The position numbers and the translations under genes are program-made. The notes beneath the pieces are model-generated. The model made no database searches. It was given only the letters and a program-made list of their open reading frames with translations, and was not told the DNA's origin. A DNA stretch of 64,000 bases, taken from NCBI GenBank assembly GCA_030867875.1, contig JAOWCC010000936.1, positions 75,611,032-75,675,031 of the forward strand, given 5' to 3'. Shown here piece by piece: positions 22,889 to 33,456 of this stretch. Source of the DNA: Actinernus sp. WN-2022. Its lineage: Eukaryota > Cnidaria > Anthozoa > Actiniaria > Actinernidae. Positions within the stretch are counted from its first letter, which is position 1; each line of letters begins with the position of its first letter.

Positions 22889-23336
22889 ACCAGGCTTAAC
22901 ATTGCTCGGCGGTCCGTCGACTCGTTCGAAAGGCCTAAAAAAACAGGCCTTATAAGGACTGGAAGTTAATCACAGAAAAGGTGAGGTTACCACAGGAAGC
23001 CCATTGCCACAGGGGTTGGTAATTATCAGTCGAGAGAGATGGACTCATTCTCATGTGTGTAAATTATTTCTGAATGTTATAATTTTCTTACAAAATATCT
23101 TACTATTTTTAATATGTATATCCTTTACATAACTTGTTGTTTTTGTCTCCATTTGTGACGATTTTGGGCTGTTTAGAGATTTCTTAAAAATCCCCAGTCC
23201 CTCATCAAACTAAAAGACAAATGACAAGGAGTGAAATTCCGTTGCTCCAGTGACCCCGATCGCCCGTGAAAGTTCCTCAAAGAGAATCAGACTTCCCAGA
23301 GGTCTCAAATATTTTAAAAGCCATTTCCCTAGGGAT
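22889..23336. other. Spacer without recognised gene
   Basis: Non-coding. A small inverted match, aggcct...aggcct, lies near 22932. Confidence 0.4.
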
Positions 23337-23535
23337 ACCACTCGAATGGCCCATTTCGCGGTCGATACAATCTTGACGGTTACCCTGTGGATAAACACGA
23401 AAGCGAGGCGATTTCGCCAAAACAGAACAAAACAAACCCGCACGTTGCCCGAAATCGCCTCGCTTCCGTGTTTACCCACAGGGTGACCGTCAAGATAGTA
23501 TCACATGCGAAATAGGCCATTCACTGAGATTGAGG
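23337..23535. mobile_element. Short inverted-repeat element (GAATGGCC ends)
   Basis: Arms of about 80 bp: the left starts cactcgaatggccc and includes atcttgacggttaccctgtg and gaaagcgaggcgatttcg. The right is its inverted copy and ends ggccattcactg. The centre is A-rich. The overlapping 89- and 78-codon frames read this palindrome. Confidence 0.82.
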
Positions 23536-24314
23536 CTTCTGTTCGACCGCCGACACTATCGTGTGCATCACCGTCAAAAGTGAACAAAAAGGCAACGTGA
23601 CCCCTCCCTAGCTAAACCCTAACGATAACCGGAAGTGAAATTAAACCAATCATATTTACGCGTTGAAGCAGCACCAGGATAAATTGACAGCTAGTGAGGG
23701 GAGTGAGTGGACGTTTGGCTCGCTTTTGACGTTTGGCGGCCACATCGTAGGTTTGTCCGTGGAGGAGGCTATTCAACAATTGGACTGCGAGTTCGAGGTT
23801 TAAATCGGTTGATAGTTAATTGGCGATGGGCGACGCAGCCTCGAGTCAACTATCAAAGCCGAGAGCAACCAAGAGCGAGTCTAATTGTCTTAGCATAACC
23901 AAGCCACCGTGCTATCAACTTAGCGATCGAGAAAAGTGTGGAAAAAAACTCGCAAAAAAAAACACATTTTCCCAATCGATTTTTTGTCTGCAGCGCGCAC
24001 GGTCGACTATTGAACAATAGGCCTTTAGCAGGAATGCAATCACGTGGTTGTACTGGAGGGCAAAATAATCTTAATTCATATATTTAAAGGCACTTGTACG
24101 AGATCGGTATTGTTATTAGCAAAACCTGTTTGTAAATGCTATTTCCCACCTCCAAACGATTGTCGATCTTTCTAAAACTGCGTTTTTGAAGATGGCTTGC
24201 CGTCTAGCATCATGACAACGTCTTTCCCATGGGGATCACGAGCTCATTCATTTGTTAACGAAGTATTATATCAGCACGTGACTGTATTATGATGTTACAA
24301 GCGAGTGGATAAAG

Positions 24315-25280
24315 ATGGAACGAGGCTGTCCACAGGGCTCGTCATTTGGACCCCTCCTATGGAACATGTTCCAAAATGACATGTCTTTTCATGTCAAAAA
24401 TGCTAACCTCACAATGTATGCTGACGACCATCAATTGTACATAATGAGAAAGGATCATGACACAGTGGGATTAAGTCTGAAGACGCAAGGCCAGTTAGCC
24501 TCGGCTTGGTATAAGAACAATTACTTGCTAGCCAACCCAGACAAATTCCAGTCATTAATAATTAATCCTAGGGACGTAGATGCTGAAAATAATAAGAATG
24601 AAACTATGCGTATAGACGACCATGAAATCACGAGAACAGGGCAGATTAAGCTATTAGGTGTATACATTAACGAACGTTTGAATTTTACTAGTCACATAAG
24701 TGAATTATGCACCAAGACTAGTCGGAAAGTAGGAGTACTTATGCGATTACGTAATCTTATACCTTGTACAGCTAAGCTATCACTATATATGTCGTCAATT
24801 CTGCCCCACTTAACTTACTGTCATTTAGTTTGGCATTTTTGTAAGTCATCAGACTGCAGGAAGCTTGAACGTGTTCAGGAGCGAGCGTTGAGGGCAGTCT
24901 ACAGGTCTAAGTCAGAGTCATACCTGGAACTCCTGAACCGTGCCAAGCTACCAACATTGTATAATAGACGTTTACAGGATATTGCTACACTGATGTACAA
25001 GGTTAAATACGGACTTGTACCGAGTAGTGTCTCGGGCTTGTTCAAAAGTAAAAGTACGCGTTACTCGCTCAGAAACAGTAAATTTGATATACCTAGGTTT
25101 GAAACAGTTAGTTATGGAAAGCATTCAATTAGATACTTGGGACCATTTATATGGACAAAGCTTAGGCCTAGTCTTAGGACTATGTCCAGTCTAAATTCGT
25201 TTAAACATAATATACGAAAGTTAGATATATCAAGCTTAATAGATAACAATTCTTACTGCTGCATATTATGCAGCTCATGA
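24315..25280 (+). CDS. LINE-C reverse transcriptase, C-terminal 321 residues
   Basis: An open frame to the natural stop. RGCPQGSSFGPLLWNMF is the RT box preceding the catalytic YADD (TMYADDHQLYIM, about residue 35). The thumb and C-terminal region follow (LPHLTYCHLVWHF, RKLERVQERALRAVY, GPFIWTKLRPSL). The frame continues upstream of the first Met to the truncation point, so this Met is not a true start. Endonuclease and the first RT boxes are absent. It cannot move by itself, but the frame has not yet decayed. Confidence 0.88.
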   Translation: MERGCPQGSSFGPLLWNMFQNDMSFHVKNANLTMYADDHQLYIMRKDHDTVGLSLKTQGQLASAWYKNNYLLANPDKFQSLIINPRDVDAENNKNETMRIDDHEITRTGQIKLLGVYINERLNFTSHISELCTKTSRKVGVLMRLRNLIPCTAKLSLYMSSILPHLTYCHLVWHFCKSSDCRKLERVQERALRAVYRSKSESYLELLNRAKLPTLYNRRLQDIATLMYKVKYGLVPSSVSGLFKSKSTRYSLRNSKFDIPRFETVSYGKHSIRYLGPFIWTKLRPSLRTMSSLNSFKHNIRKLDISSLIDNNSYCCILCSS

Positions 25281-25396
25281 TATAATTAGCTCTGCATATA
25301 AATTTTTAGATTTTATAATATATTTAAGTATAGTTATCAAGTAGATTTTCAAATTGTACATAACTCTAGGTTACTTTTTTTTAATATATAATTTTC

Positions 25397-25535
25397 GATG
25401 AAATACCAGTGTATATTTCTTTCTAATATGTGATATCTTCACACGTGAAGATATCACTTTTGAAAATATGACTCGATTTCAAAGATTTATAGCCTTTTTA
25501 GTAAGAGATTGAACTAGTATTTCATCAATAATTAT
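25397..25535. mobile_element. Small palindromic insert in LINE-C 3' region
   Basis: The outer inverted match is gatgaaatac at the left and gtatttcatc at the right. Inside lies a perfect hairpin, gtgatatcttcac/gtgaagatatcac, at about 25431-25460. No coding content. Confidence 0.55.
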
Positions 25536-25551
25536 ATATTAAACAGAACAT

Positions 25552-25690
25552 TACATGGCCGCTTGGAGATCCGGATTTTATCTTCTCGTGTTGATGAGTA
25601 TCTTACTCGTTCGCTGCGCTCACTCGTAAGATATTTCATCAACACTCGAAGATAAAATCGGTATCTCCGCGCGGCCATGTAATATCCTCT
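25552..25690. repeat. Long hairpin with ACTCGTTCGCTGCGCTCACT-type loop
   Basis: Arms of about 60 bp: attacatggccgc, gattttatcttc and gtgttgatga on the left, inverted on the right. The loop itself is a quasi-palindrome (ttcgctgcgctcac). The same design, with different arm sequence, recurs at 39786-39836 and 54097-54214. Confidence 0.7.
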
Positions 25691-25767
25691 ATATCTTATT
25701 TTACTCTATCTTCTGTTAAAGTGTCCCCCATTAGCTGAACAGCTAAATACATTGACACTGTAATAAA

Positions 25768-25805
<38 letters not shown>

Positions 25806-25813
<8 letters not shown>

Positions 25814-25915
25814 CAGCACGTGACTGTATTATGTCAGCACGTGACTGTATTATATCAGCACGTGACTGTATTATATCAGCACGTGACTGTATTATATCAG
25901 CACGTGACAGTGTTA
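25806..25915. repeat. 21-bp tandem repeat at the right flank of LINE-C
   Basis: Five units of tatcagcacgtgactgtat-type sequence stepping by 21 bp. The unit is part of the CACGTG-family element and of the LINE-C target duplication. The left flank has a single unit, so amplification followed or accompanied insertion. Confidence 0.9.
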
Positions 25916-25938
25916 GCTGCAAAAGGCCTATTGCGCAC

Positions 25939-26587
25939 TATTGTGCTTTCTTTGTGCTGAAGGTGTGGTATGCTTGGTATGCATGACGTACGATACGGGG
26001 AAAAAAGCACTGAATTGAGCCGCCACACAAACTAGCTTTATCAGCGGAGAATCGGCTATTTTTCGACCTTCAAAACGTATTTCCTCTTTTTTAGATGTGC
26101 ACCACAAAGAAATAAAATAGCAGAACTTATGGGATCTTTTTCGATTTTTTTTAAAAAATAGTCCTTACTCAATGGACATCGGTAAAACACACTTTAGGCG
26201 CGATCGCACAAAAGGAAATATATCTATAGTATATAGTTTGGATATATTGGCACATGATCAGCCTTAAATGTACAAATAAATTCTACAAATTTCGCATTGT
26301 CTGATCGCGAAACGTATTTTTTTTCGAAGACATCCCATAACGACATGTATATTTTATTGCCATTATTTATGATTTGTACTTAAAGTATATAAGTATATAT
26401 CCTTGGACAACGTTTTCTGGATTGATTGTATTATTACAGTTGAACATAAAAAGCGTTCTGTTCGATAAAAGAATAGATGAGCAAGAATTCCTCTTCCCCC
26501 TTGAGAGAGCCTGATATTCAGGCTTAAAAAATTGAGAACGTTTGAAATCATTGGAACAAGCTTGCGTTTCATGAATACTAGTATTAC
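25939..26587. other. Spacer downstream of gene A exon 5
   Basis: A+T-rich and non-coding as far as I can see. The next gene A exon, if any, was not recognised here. Confidence 0.4.
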
Positions 26588-26695
26588 CTGAGAAGATGCT
26601 GAATCAACTGTGGATCGCGTCGGGCTCGTTGGGGATCGAGGACGCTCTGGAGCTCGTCTGATTGGCGCTGAACTGGGTCTTGATGGCCGCTGCTT
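26588..26695 (-). CDS. Gene A, exon 5 of those seen
   Basis: A 108-bp exon read as phase 0 at both ends. On the minus strand the acceptor is tttgtccaaacag and the donor tcttctcag/gtaata. It encodes 36 residues rich in Arg, Pro and Ser, beginning KQRPSRPSSAPIRRAP. This continues the basic, Ser/Pro-rich character of exon 4. The reading frame stays open for 36 codons and is bounded by good splice signals. Whether further exons follow to the left is unknown; no stop codon is reached. Confidence 0.68.
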
Positions 26696-26770
26696 CTGTT
26701 TGGACAAAAGGAAGATGATGATGATGATTAAGCAAGGTGGTGTATCACTGCACTTTAACATTTCCACTCC

Positions 26771-26949
26771 AGCAAAAATAATGACCGGTTCCTTACGCCA
26801 AATAAAAAAAATATGTGATTCCAGGTACCTACCTACCGACCTTTCTTTAAATTGATTCCAGTTACAATTTTAAAAAAGGTCGGTAGGTAGGTACCTGAAA
26901 TCGCAATTTTTTTATTTGGCGTAAAGAACCGGTCATTATTTTTGCTAAC
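26771..26949. mobile_element. Short inverted-repeat element in gene A intron
   Basis: Arms of about 80 bp: agcaaaaataatgaccggtt, acgccaaataaaaaaa and ggtacctacctaccgacc at the left, inverted at the right. It sits in the intron between exons 4 and 5. Confidence 0.85.
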
Positions 26950-27235
26950 ATTTCTATTTTTTGTAACTTTTCGCTCCGGCTGGCTATAAATTTTTCGCAG
27001 ATTAAAAAAAAACAGCGATTTTCTAATGTCAAGCTCGTAGTTAAAAGTTTGGTGGAAAAAGTTGTAGGGTCGACAAGGGAAGCCTAGGCTCGGTCGGGTA
27101 CCCGGAAACAAACAGTTTTTATTTGAGCTTAGCATTCCATTTTGTAACTTGAGGTTGAATAAACACAGTGTATATGACTGAGCCATCGTAAATCCCATCA
27201 TAGTAAACATGTCGTTAACTCTCTGATTGACTTAC

Positions 27236-27982
27236 GAGAAGTTTTTCCTTCAGTACAGCGGCAGGTGGGGAGAGCCTTCCATCCTTGCCGGCATTATCTG
27301 CGGCCTGTTCACGGGCAGCCTTGGCCTGATATAGGACTGCCATGGTTGGTCTAGTGATGTCACGACAGTGGCACTCCTCATCGTGGCACGAACACCGTAC
27401 TGCCTCTTTCACTTTTGCTATCAGCCTCGACTTCGTGCTGCATTCATTCTTTGTCCTCACCTTAGAGGCAGAGGGACCCGAATCCGAAGGGCTCTGTTGT
27501 ACCTCGTTAACAGGCTCCCTTACTTCGAGTCCATTCTGGATAATGACCCCTACATTAGGTACGGCGGTATGACACTTTTTCTCTTTTTCCTCGTGTGTAG
27601 TTTCGCTGACAGAATGTTTTTCTGCATCAGTAATAGGTTCTGAAGACTCAGGATTTCCACTAGAAGGGTCGCTGTCTTTGTTTGACTTGACAAGTGGCCG
27701 AGTATGCTTTTCAAAGACTTCTTCACTGAAAGACACAGTCTTTTTGACGCTGGAAATGACCTCAGGAGAAAGACATCGAACATCACCCTGGGAAAATGCC
27801 TTTCTCAAGGATGACTTTCTAGAATGCGGAGGATGTGGTAAGTTTGTTGTTTCTTCTATCGATGTTACGGTGTCTTCCAGTCCAGGAGATTTAGAGTTCG
27901 CACCGACAGCGGACTCTTGCTTGTGTTCTTTATGTTTCTTTTTTCTGTTGCCTGATTTGGGGCGAGGTGGTTTTCCAACAAT
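27236..27982 (-). CDS. Gene A, exon 4 of those seen
   Basis: A 747-bp exon, 249 codons, phase 0 at both ends. Minus-strand acceptor attttcccag, donor aaacttctc/gtaagt. It starts IVGKPPRPKSGNRKKKHKEH, a very basic stretch. It goes on through Ser/Glu-rich sequence (about residues 80-170 of the exon) to a Cys/His cluster, RCSCHDEECHCRD, and an Ala-rich helix-like segment. The cluster might bind metal but matches no family I can name. The in-frame join from exon 3 (AQEK to IVGK) supports the model. Confidence 0.8.
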
Positions 27983-28169
27983 CTGGGAAAATTGAAGCCA
28001 TTAATGTGGGCTCAAGACGTGCATACAGTGAATCGAAAATGGGACTGACAAGGAAGATCATATATACTCACACAAAAGCGACAGAGAGGGGAACACAAAA
28101 TCGAACTAGAGCACAATAACAATCCCTTCACAAAAAAATGTGTGGGCCTATTCCCCAAGGAATGATATC

Positions 28170-28400
28170 TCTTTCTGTCAATCGAATTGAGCCTTCAAGT
28201 TTCTCTGAAACAAACCTTCTAAAATAACATCCTGAGATAGAAGAGAAAACCATGGGAATGTCCTGGTCATGCTTTTCAAACTTTTTCTACAGAGGATGGC
28301 AAAGATTAAAGTGGATTACAAAAGCTTATTCTAGAAACTTGATTTCGGTTACAGTGAACCGATTTCAAATTGCTCTACTGAAATTTCTCTTAAAAACATG
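28170..28400 (+). repeat. Dispersed repeat R2, uninterrupted copy
   Basis: Matches 12130-12286 plus 12823-12905. It lies in the gene A intron between exons 3 and 4. The continuous sequence aaagcttattctagaaac marks the point where the other copy carries an insert. Confidence 0.8.
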
Positions 28401-28463
28401 AACAGTGCCCTGTTTCACTGCTGATTGCAGGAAACATTTATAGCTCCAACAAACTTTTAATAC

Positions 28464-29461
28464 CTTTTCCTGGGCAGGATACCTTGCCCTGTCCTTGGCG
28501 TGGGAACTTTTCGTAGCACGAGGACCCGCCTCGCAAGACCTCCGGCTTGGATGTCCACTAAGTCGTCCAGAAACAGCTAAATCCTGCGAGTTCAAGAACT
28601 CAAACGTCTTTCCTTCCAACACAAGTTCGTTTTCATATTCTTGTTTTCTAGTTTTAGCAGACTGAACCCTTCTCTGAGGCCTGTGAAATCTCTCACGACC
28701 TGAATGCACATCACGTCTTACTCCTGCGCTACGAATCCGCGGCACGTAAGGCTCTTCCACCCATAATGCATCATAATTGCGTCCCTCAGCACAAGGCTCT
28801 AACTCTTCTAACGGCATACCAATATTGACGACACTTAACCCTGTGGGGTCCCCCTGGGGTAGTTCTGCCACCCCCGAGGGGGAGACCGTCCGTCGCCCTG
28901 CAGTCATAGCAGAGCTCAGGACACTACGCAGGTCAATGTTCTCGACTCGATTCTTTGCGATCTCCATATCGGAAAACATCGCTGACAGTTCCTCGGTTTC
29001 TTGCGCGCTCTTTAGAGCGAGCTCATCAAGGAAGACATCACTTTTGGCCACATAATCGGCTGACAGTCCTCTTGCTTGTTCGGCCGAAGGAGACGCGTTA
29101 GGGCCTCTGAGAGTGTCTTCGTCCCCACTACAGTACTCTAGGTCAGCGGTTGGTATCTCAAACACCAGTGGTCTCGTCATCGAAGCTGTATTCTTGGTTC
29201 CATCTGACGCACCAATGGACTGCAGCTCGGACTCATCATCGCTGTAATCATCGTCGATGCATGATTCATCATCAGTATCCTGCGCAGGTTTCTCTTCATC
29301 CGGGAACGTGAATATGGGTTCTGGCGAAGCTCGAGGCGGGGGAGGTGGTGGGCTCGAGGATTCGTTGCCCTGGCCATAAGCAGAGTATTTACGTAGTCCT
29401 TCTATCGTAGCCTTCTGGACTTCTTCAATGTGCTGTGGATCTAGATGAAGCATGCATGCAC
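28464..29461 (-). CDS. Gene A, exon 3 of those seen (largest exon)
   Basis: A 998-bp exon, 332 full codons, entered with two bases (minus acceptor tttcttatcctag) and left at phase 0 (donor caggaaaag/gtatta). It opens ACMLHLDPQHIEEVQKATIE, a likely helix. A Pro run and an acidic segment with DDESCIDDDYSDDESE follow. After that comes a mixed region with EETEELSAMFSDMEIAK-like helix, then Arg-rich sequence with RSAG and RVQSAKTRK. No catalytic domain or membrane segment. Short R-x-S-A motifs occur in some ciliary and centrosomal proteins, but that is only a hint. Confidence 0.85.
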
Positions 29462-29534
29462 CTAGGATAAGAAAATAAATCACGTTACAGTATTATAGAG
29501 CTAAGTATACGCGAGCTATGATTGGTCCATTTGC

Positions 29535-29793
29535 GGTCCATAACATACGGTACGGACCTCGCACTCGGTTAATAAGGTCCATAACATACGGTACGGACCT
29601 CGCACTCGGTTAATAAGGTCCATAACATACGGTACGGACCTCGCACTCGGTTAATAAGGTCCATAACATACGGTACGGACCTCGCACTCGGTTAATAAGG
29701 TCCATAACATACGGTACGGACCTCGCACTCGGTTAATAAGGTCCATAACATACGGTACGGACCCCGGGTACGGACCTCGAACTCGGTTAATAA
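29535..29793. repeat. 41-bp tandem repeat, about 6 copies, in gene A intron
   Basis: The unit contains ggtccataacatacggtacg, gacctcgcac and tcggttaataa. It carries an internal inverted match, ggtcc...ggacc. It lies 70 bp upstream of exon 3. The last copies are scrambled by a short internal duplication. Confidence 0.93.
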
Positions 29794-29935
29794 GAGGTTT
29801 ACATATATTCTCCTGCATATTGTCGTTATCAAGTGCGCTCACACACATTTTATGCGTAAAAGTTGCCTTATTTTTACCATACAGCCGGATTTCATAACAG
29901 AGCCTCAGGGTAGGCCGTATAAAACGGTGGTTCAG

Positions 29936-31138
29936 TTCAGTTCAGATTTATTTTGCACATGTTCAAAAAGAAAAATATTACAGTTTATGAGTTTAGAAAG
30001 GGGATATGAGAAGTAAATATATGTGATAGAAAATATAATAAATCAATCGTGCGCAGTGGTCAAAGTAGCATTAGGGCTTTCGAGTTGACCACTGCCTGTG
30101 ATGTTAATATTTGAACGTAAATATTACTCAATGATACGTGAACCGGAACTTAACACAATAATAATAATGAAAATAAAGCCCATGTCTGTTAATCTAATAG
30201 TAGTTTATGCTTGAGAAAGGAGAAGCGATTGTTTGTATTGTTTTGAAAATGCGTATAGGACGATTTTGACTGTTTTATATTACAATCAACTGACTCCCAA
30301 ATTGAAGACGAAATAAATCTAAACGTATGGATTCCATAGTTGGTTCGAGCTTTTGGCCTACTAAAATTTTGCTTAGCAGCGAATCTGGTGTTATAAGTGT
30401 GGCATGTTGCGGCTGTTTTTATGGTGTTTGAGAATATAGAAGGAACTGTATCTTTTTATTTATAATTTTAAAGGTCAAAATCGCTATTTTCAACTTAAAA
30501 ACGTTGTCGAGCTTGAGGATTCGTAATAGATTAAAATAGGGAGTGGCGTCTTCTCTCTTATAAGCAAAACATATATTTCTGATACATTCGTTTTGACAGG
30601 TACGAAGTTTTGTAAGATGGGTAGTGTATGTGTTACCCCAACTCATGATACCATAGTTGATGTAAGGGTAGATTAGAGTGTAGTAGAGTTGCTTTAGCAT
30701 ATTTAAATCAACGTGATATTTCAATTTGTTCAAAATACCTGTATTCTTTGCGATTTTGCAGTTAGCGTGTTTAATCTGTTGTTCCCAACTGATATGTCTG
30801 TCAATATATATTCCTAAATATTTGATATGGTCTTTTTGTTCGATGTTCTCAATTTGGATATTTGAATTTTTTTTCCTTTGAGAGCTAATAAGCATATAGT
30901 TGGTATTTTTCATGTTGATAGAGAGTCTATTTGTAGCACAGTAGCGAAATATATCTCCCAGCCCATCATTCGTTACATTTTCAATCTCGTTCATATTTTT
31001 ATTTGAGTAGAAAACATTAGTATCGTCTGCAAAAATTCGAAAAGAGAGTTTCTTAGAGCAGTTTGGCATGTCGCTTATGTAAAGTAAGAATAAGAGTGGT
31101 CCAAGCGTTGATCCTTGTAGCACCCCACAAGTCATCCT
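29936..31138 (-). mobile_element. LINE-D, 5'-truncated retrotransposon in gene A intron
   Basis: Minus-strand RT from GVLQGSTLGPLLFLLYISDM and the catalytic FADDTNVFY, running 238 codons (31135-30419). After a frameshift near 30425 it continues HTYNTRFAAKQNFSRPKARTNYG to a stop near 30200. The 3' end is a short ctgaactgaactgaa repeat at 29937-29952. Same strand as gene A, in the intron before exon 3. Confidence 0.88.
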
Positions 31139-32473
31139 AAGTGTATGCTAGTCGGTGTTTCCTATTCTGACCGCGGGTCCGTACGTAAACCATCGTCGTT
31201 CAATTCAAATCACCTTAGAGTAAGACACAGGAGTGCAAATTTCCTCAGTAAGGTTTCGGTAAGAACGCTATGCGAAAACATTAATTGGTGCTCAATTCAA
31301 ATCATCTTAAGTAGAGTAAAAAAACGCAAGACATGGAGAGTGCAACTTTCCTAACTGGGTGCAAATTTCCTGGGGAAAAAATCTAGTTAATACTTGCACC
31401 AGGGAGTGCAAATTTATGGGGGTGCAAATTTCCTGGGACACCAGTTACAGTCTGTAAAGAGGGTAGTACTTCTAAAGGAGGATTGTTTTTTGGGAGGAGG
31501 GTTATGTTTTATTTTATGGGGGAAGGGGAGGTATAAGTCTCTTTTGGTAATGTTTCCCCCTTTTACCATAGCACTGGCTTGAATTAACGAAATGAGGAAA
31601 AAATATTTAGAAGGCTGCCATGTAAATGCCAGTTCATTTGATTGGTAATTCTCACTGGCTTACAGTTTAATGTACCTTTGTATAATTTGTCATCATCTAG
31701 TCTTACAGGTCCAGTGATTGGTGGGCGTGGCTGGGGGTTGACAGTTTCTCCCTTCACTGCAATGGATAATATTATTACTAGTAATACAGTAAATGGATAA
31801 TAATTATTATTACTAGTCATACAGTAAATGGGTAATATTATTACTTAGTAATACAGTAAATGTAGAAGCCTCACAACCATTTTTACCAGACAGCATTAAT
31901 TAAAAATTATTGTATTGCAGTGCCATAACTGTCTGAGGATTTGGAGTCTTCTTTGGTTACATGATTGTATGTTCTTCAGTTTTTGTCGATTATGATTGAA
32001 GCATTTATATTCAGCTCAAAAGTAGAGAAGATTTGCTTATTTAACTTACACTATTTCCTCCACCCACAGTTCCCTCTTTGAGTCAAGCACTCGAAAATCA
32101 GCTGCAACTCACTTTCCATAGTAGCCATGCAGCTGGCATATCATTATAAACACTTAGTACACTACACATATTTCCAAAGTACCCACAATTCACTCTTTCA
32201 TTCTGAGAAAGGGCTTGAAATATCAGCTGCAACTTGCTTCCCAATTAGCATACTCTTATCAATTCTTATATACATGTAGTTATTCCACTTAAACTTCACA
32301 TGCATGTTTGAAGGACACATTAAAGGTACCAATTAGCCTGTCACTCCTCTTTTTCTATCCCCCCCTCTCCCCTCCCTTCCCTTCCAGTACCCTCCCTTGT
32401 GCCACTAGTCAGTCTAGTAATGAACCTGGTAATTTAGAACACCCCTGTCACATATCCACACATTGCAGGTTAC
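31139..32473. other. Gene A intron sequence with small repeats
   Basis: gtgcaaatttcct-type motifs recur between 31225 and 31440. Three copies of a roughly 40-bp unit (attattac-tagtaatacagtaaatgg) lie at 31760-31862. A C/T-rich run lies near 32350. No exon was recognised. Confidence 0.5.
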
Positions 32474-32641
32474 CTGTAATGAAAGCATTCAAGTTATTTT
32501 CCTTCTTCACTTCCTTTTTCTCTTTCACTTTTTGTGCATCCTTTGTTGAACACACAATAGCAGAGTAGGGCCTTCGCTTGGTTCGACTCAACTGGGATTT
32601 CCTCTCATGGTAATGTTTTAGAAGCTCTGGAATTGACAGCT
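32474..32641 (-). CDS. Gene A, exon 2 of those seen
   Basis: A 168-bp exon entered with two bases (minus acceptor tttaagcaattcag) and left with one base (donor catttcattacag-type, gctttcattacag/gtaacc). The one-base end fits the two-base start of exon 3 and makes a Gly codon. It encodes LSIPELLKHYHERKSQLSR followed by basic and Lys/Glu-rich sequence, a probable charged helix. Includes RRPYSA, another R-x-x-S-A motif. Confidence 0.8.
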
Positions 32642-33289
32642 CTGAATTGCTTAAAAATATAAATAATTATACTACAGTAAGTAAATGTGCATCCATGGAA
32701 ATTTTCTTAATTAAATTTCATTAAAATATTGAGTCTTTATTGAAAACATTTTTAAGACTTCTTTAAAAAGAATCAAAGAATCGTAAATTATATTATCGGA
32801 TCTATCTCTAAATAAGTAATGTAATTATTACTTTGGTATGAATCTTTAGGATTCATACAGTATGGTGATATAGCAGAGGGAAATAACTTGGTACATAACT
32901 TGCTCCAATTTAATAAGAGGTATTGATTGTCATGATTAAGAATCCATTCAAAGAGACAACCAATGTAGCAGAAGATGTCTATTTCTCACTGAAGAAAGTG
33001 CTCTAAATTTACTGGACATAATTAAGGTAATAGTGGAGCAGATTTTCTATGAGTGGGACAAAAATATGTCCATATATAGCCTTAAAACCATAGCTATACT
33101 CTAACTTAATTACTGTACCATAAATCTGTAATTTATTTGATTAGAAAGACAAAAACAATGAGAAACCATTTCAATCTCATAGAATGACATTGTACAGTCA
33201 GTGACCATGATGCTGTAAATAAGTCATTGCCATATAACTTGCCCACTCATATGAAATCCACTATAATCACGGTCTTGCTTTTTTTTTAT
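32642..33289. other. Gene A intron, T-rich tract at right
   Basis: A T-rich low-complexity tract lies at about 33279-33328, just before the LINE-E coding region. No exon recognised. An exon predicted by phase between exons 1 and 2 was not found. Confidence 0.4.
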
Positions 33290-33456
33290 TTTTTTTTTAT
33301 TTTTTTATTTTATTTTTATTTTTTTTATGTAAATACGCGCCAAGTTGGCTGCTTAATTATTCGCTCGTCGATGTCTTTGAGTTTTTAACCATTTTATACA
33401 AGTTTTTTACTCTAACATTTGTACCAGTTGAAATCTAAGGACTACCTGCTGCTATA

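Larger units (their letters stand above)
24291..25805 (+). mobile_element. LINE-C, 5'-truncated retrotransposon with 27-bp TSD
   Basis: The element starts inside the RT domain and ends in an (ATT)n tail (25767-25805). It is bracketed by a 27-bp direct repeat containing tatcagcacgtgactgtat (24264-24290 and 25806-25832). That is long but possible for target-primed insertion, and may be lengthened by the local 21-bp repeat. The coding part is intact to its stop. The 3' part carries two hairpins listed separately. Confidence 0.88.
24014..25938. mobile_element. CACGTG-family small transposon, split by LINE-C
   Basis: The outer ends are caataggcctttagcagg and, inverted, agctgcaaaaggcctattg. The inner landmarks are atcacgtggttgtactgg, aaaacctgtttgtaaatgc, cgattgtcgatcttt and cagcacgtgactg. 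Pieces of the same family are at 38985-39110, 40335-40820 and 54430-55150. LINE-C and its target duplication occupy 24264-25832. No transposase. Confidence 0.8.

Noticed and set aside
27342..29377. Several plus-strand frames and other-frame minus frames
   Set aside because: Shadows of gene A exons 3 and 4, which have matching splice phases and better composition.
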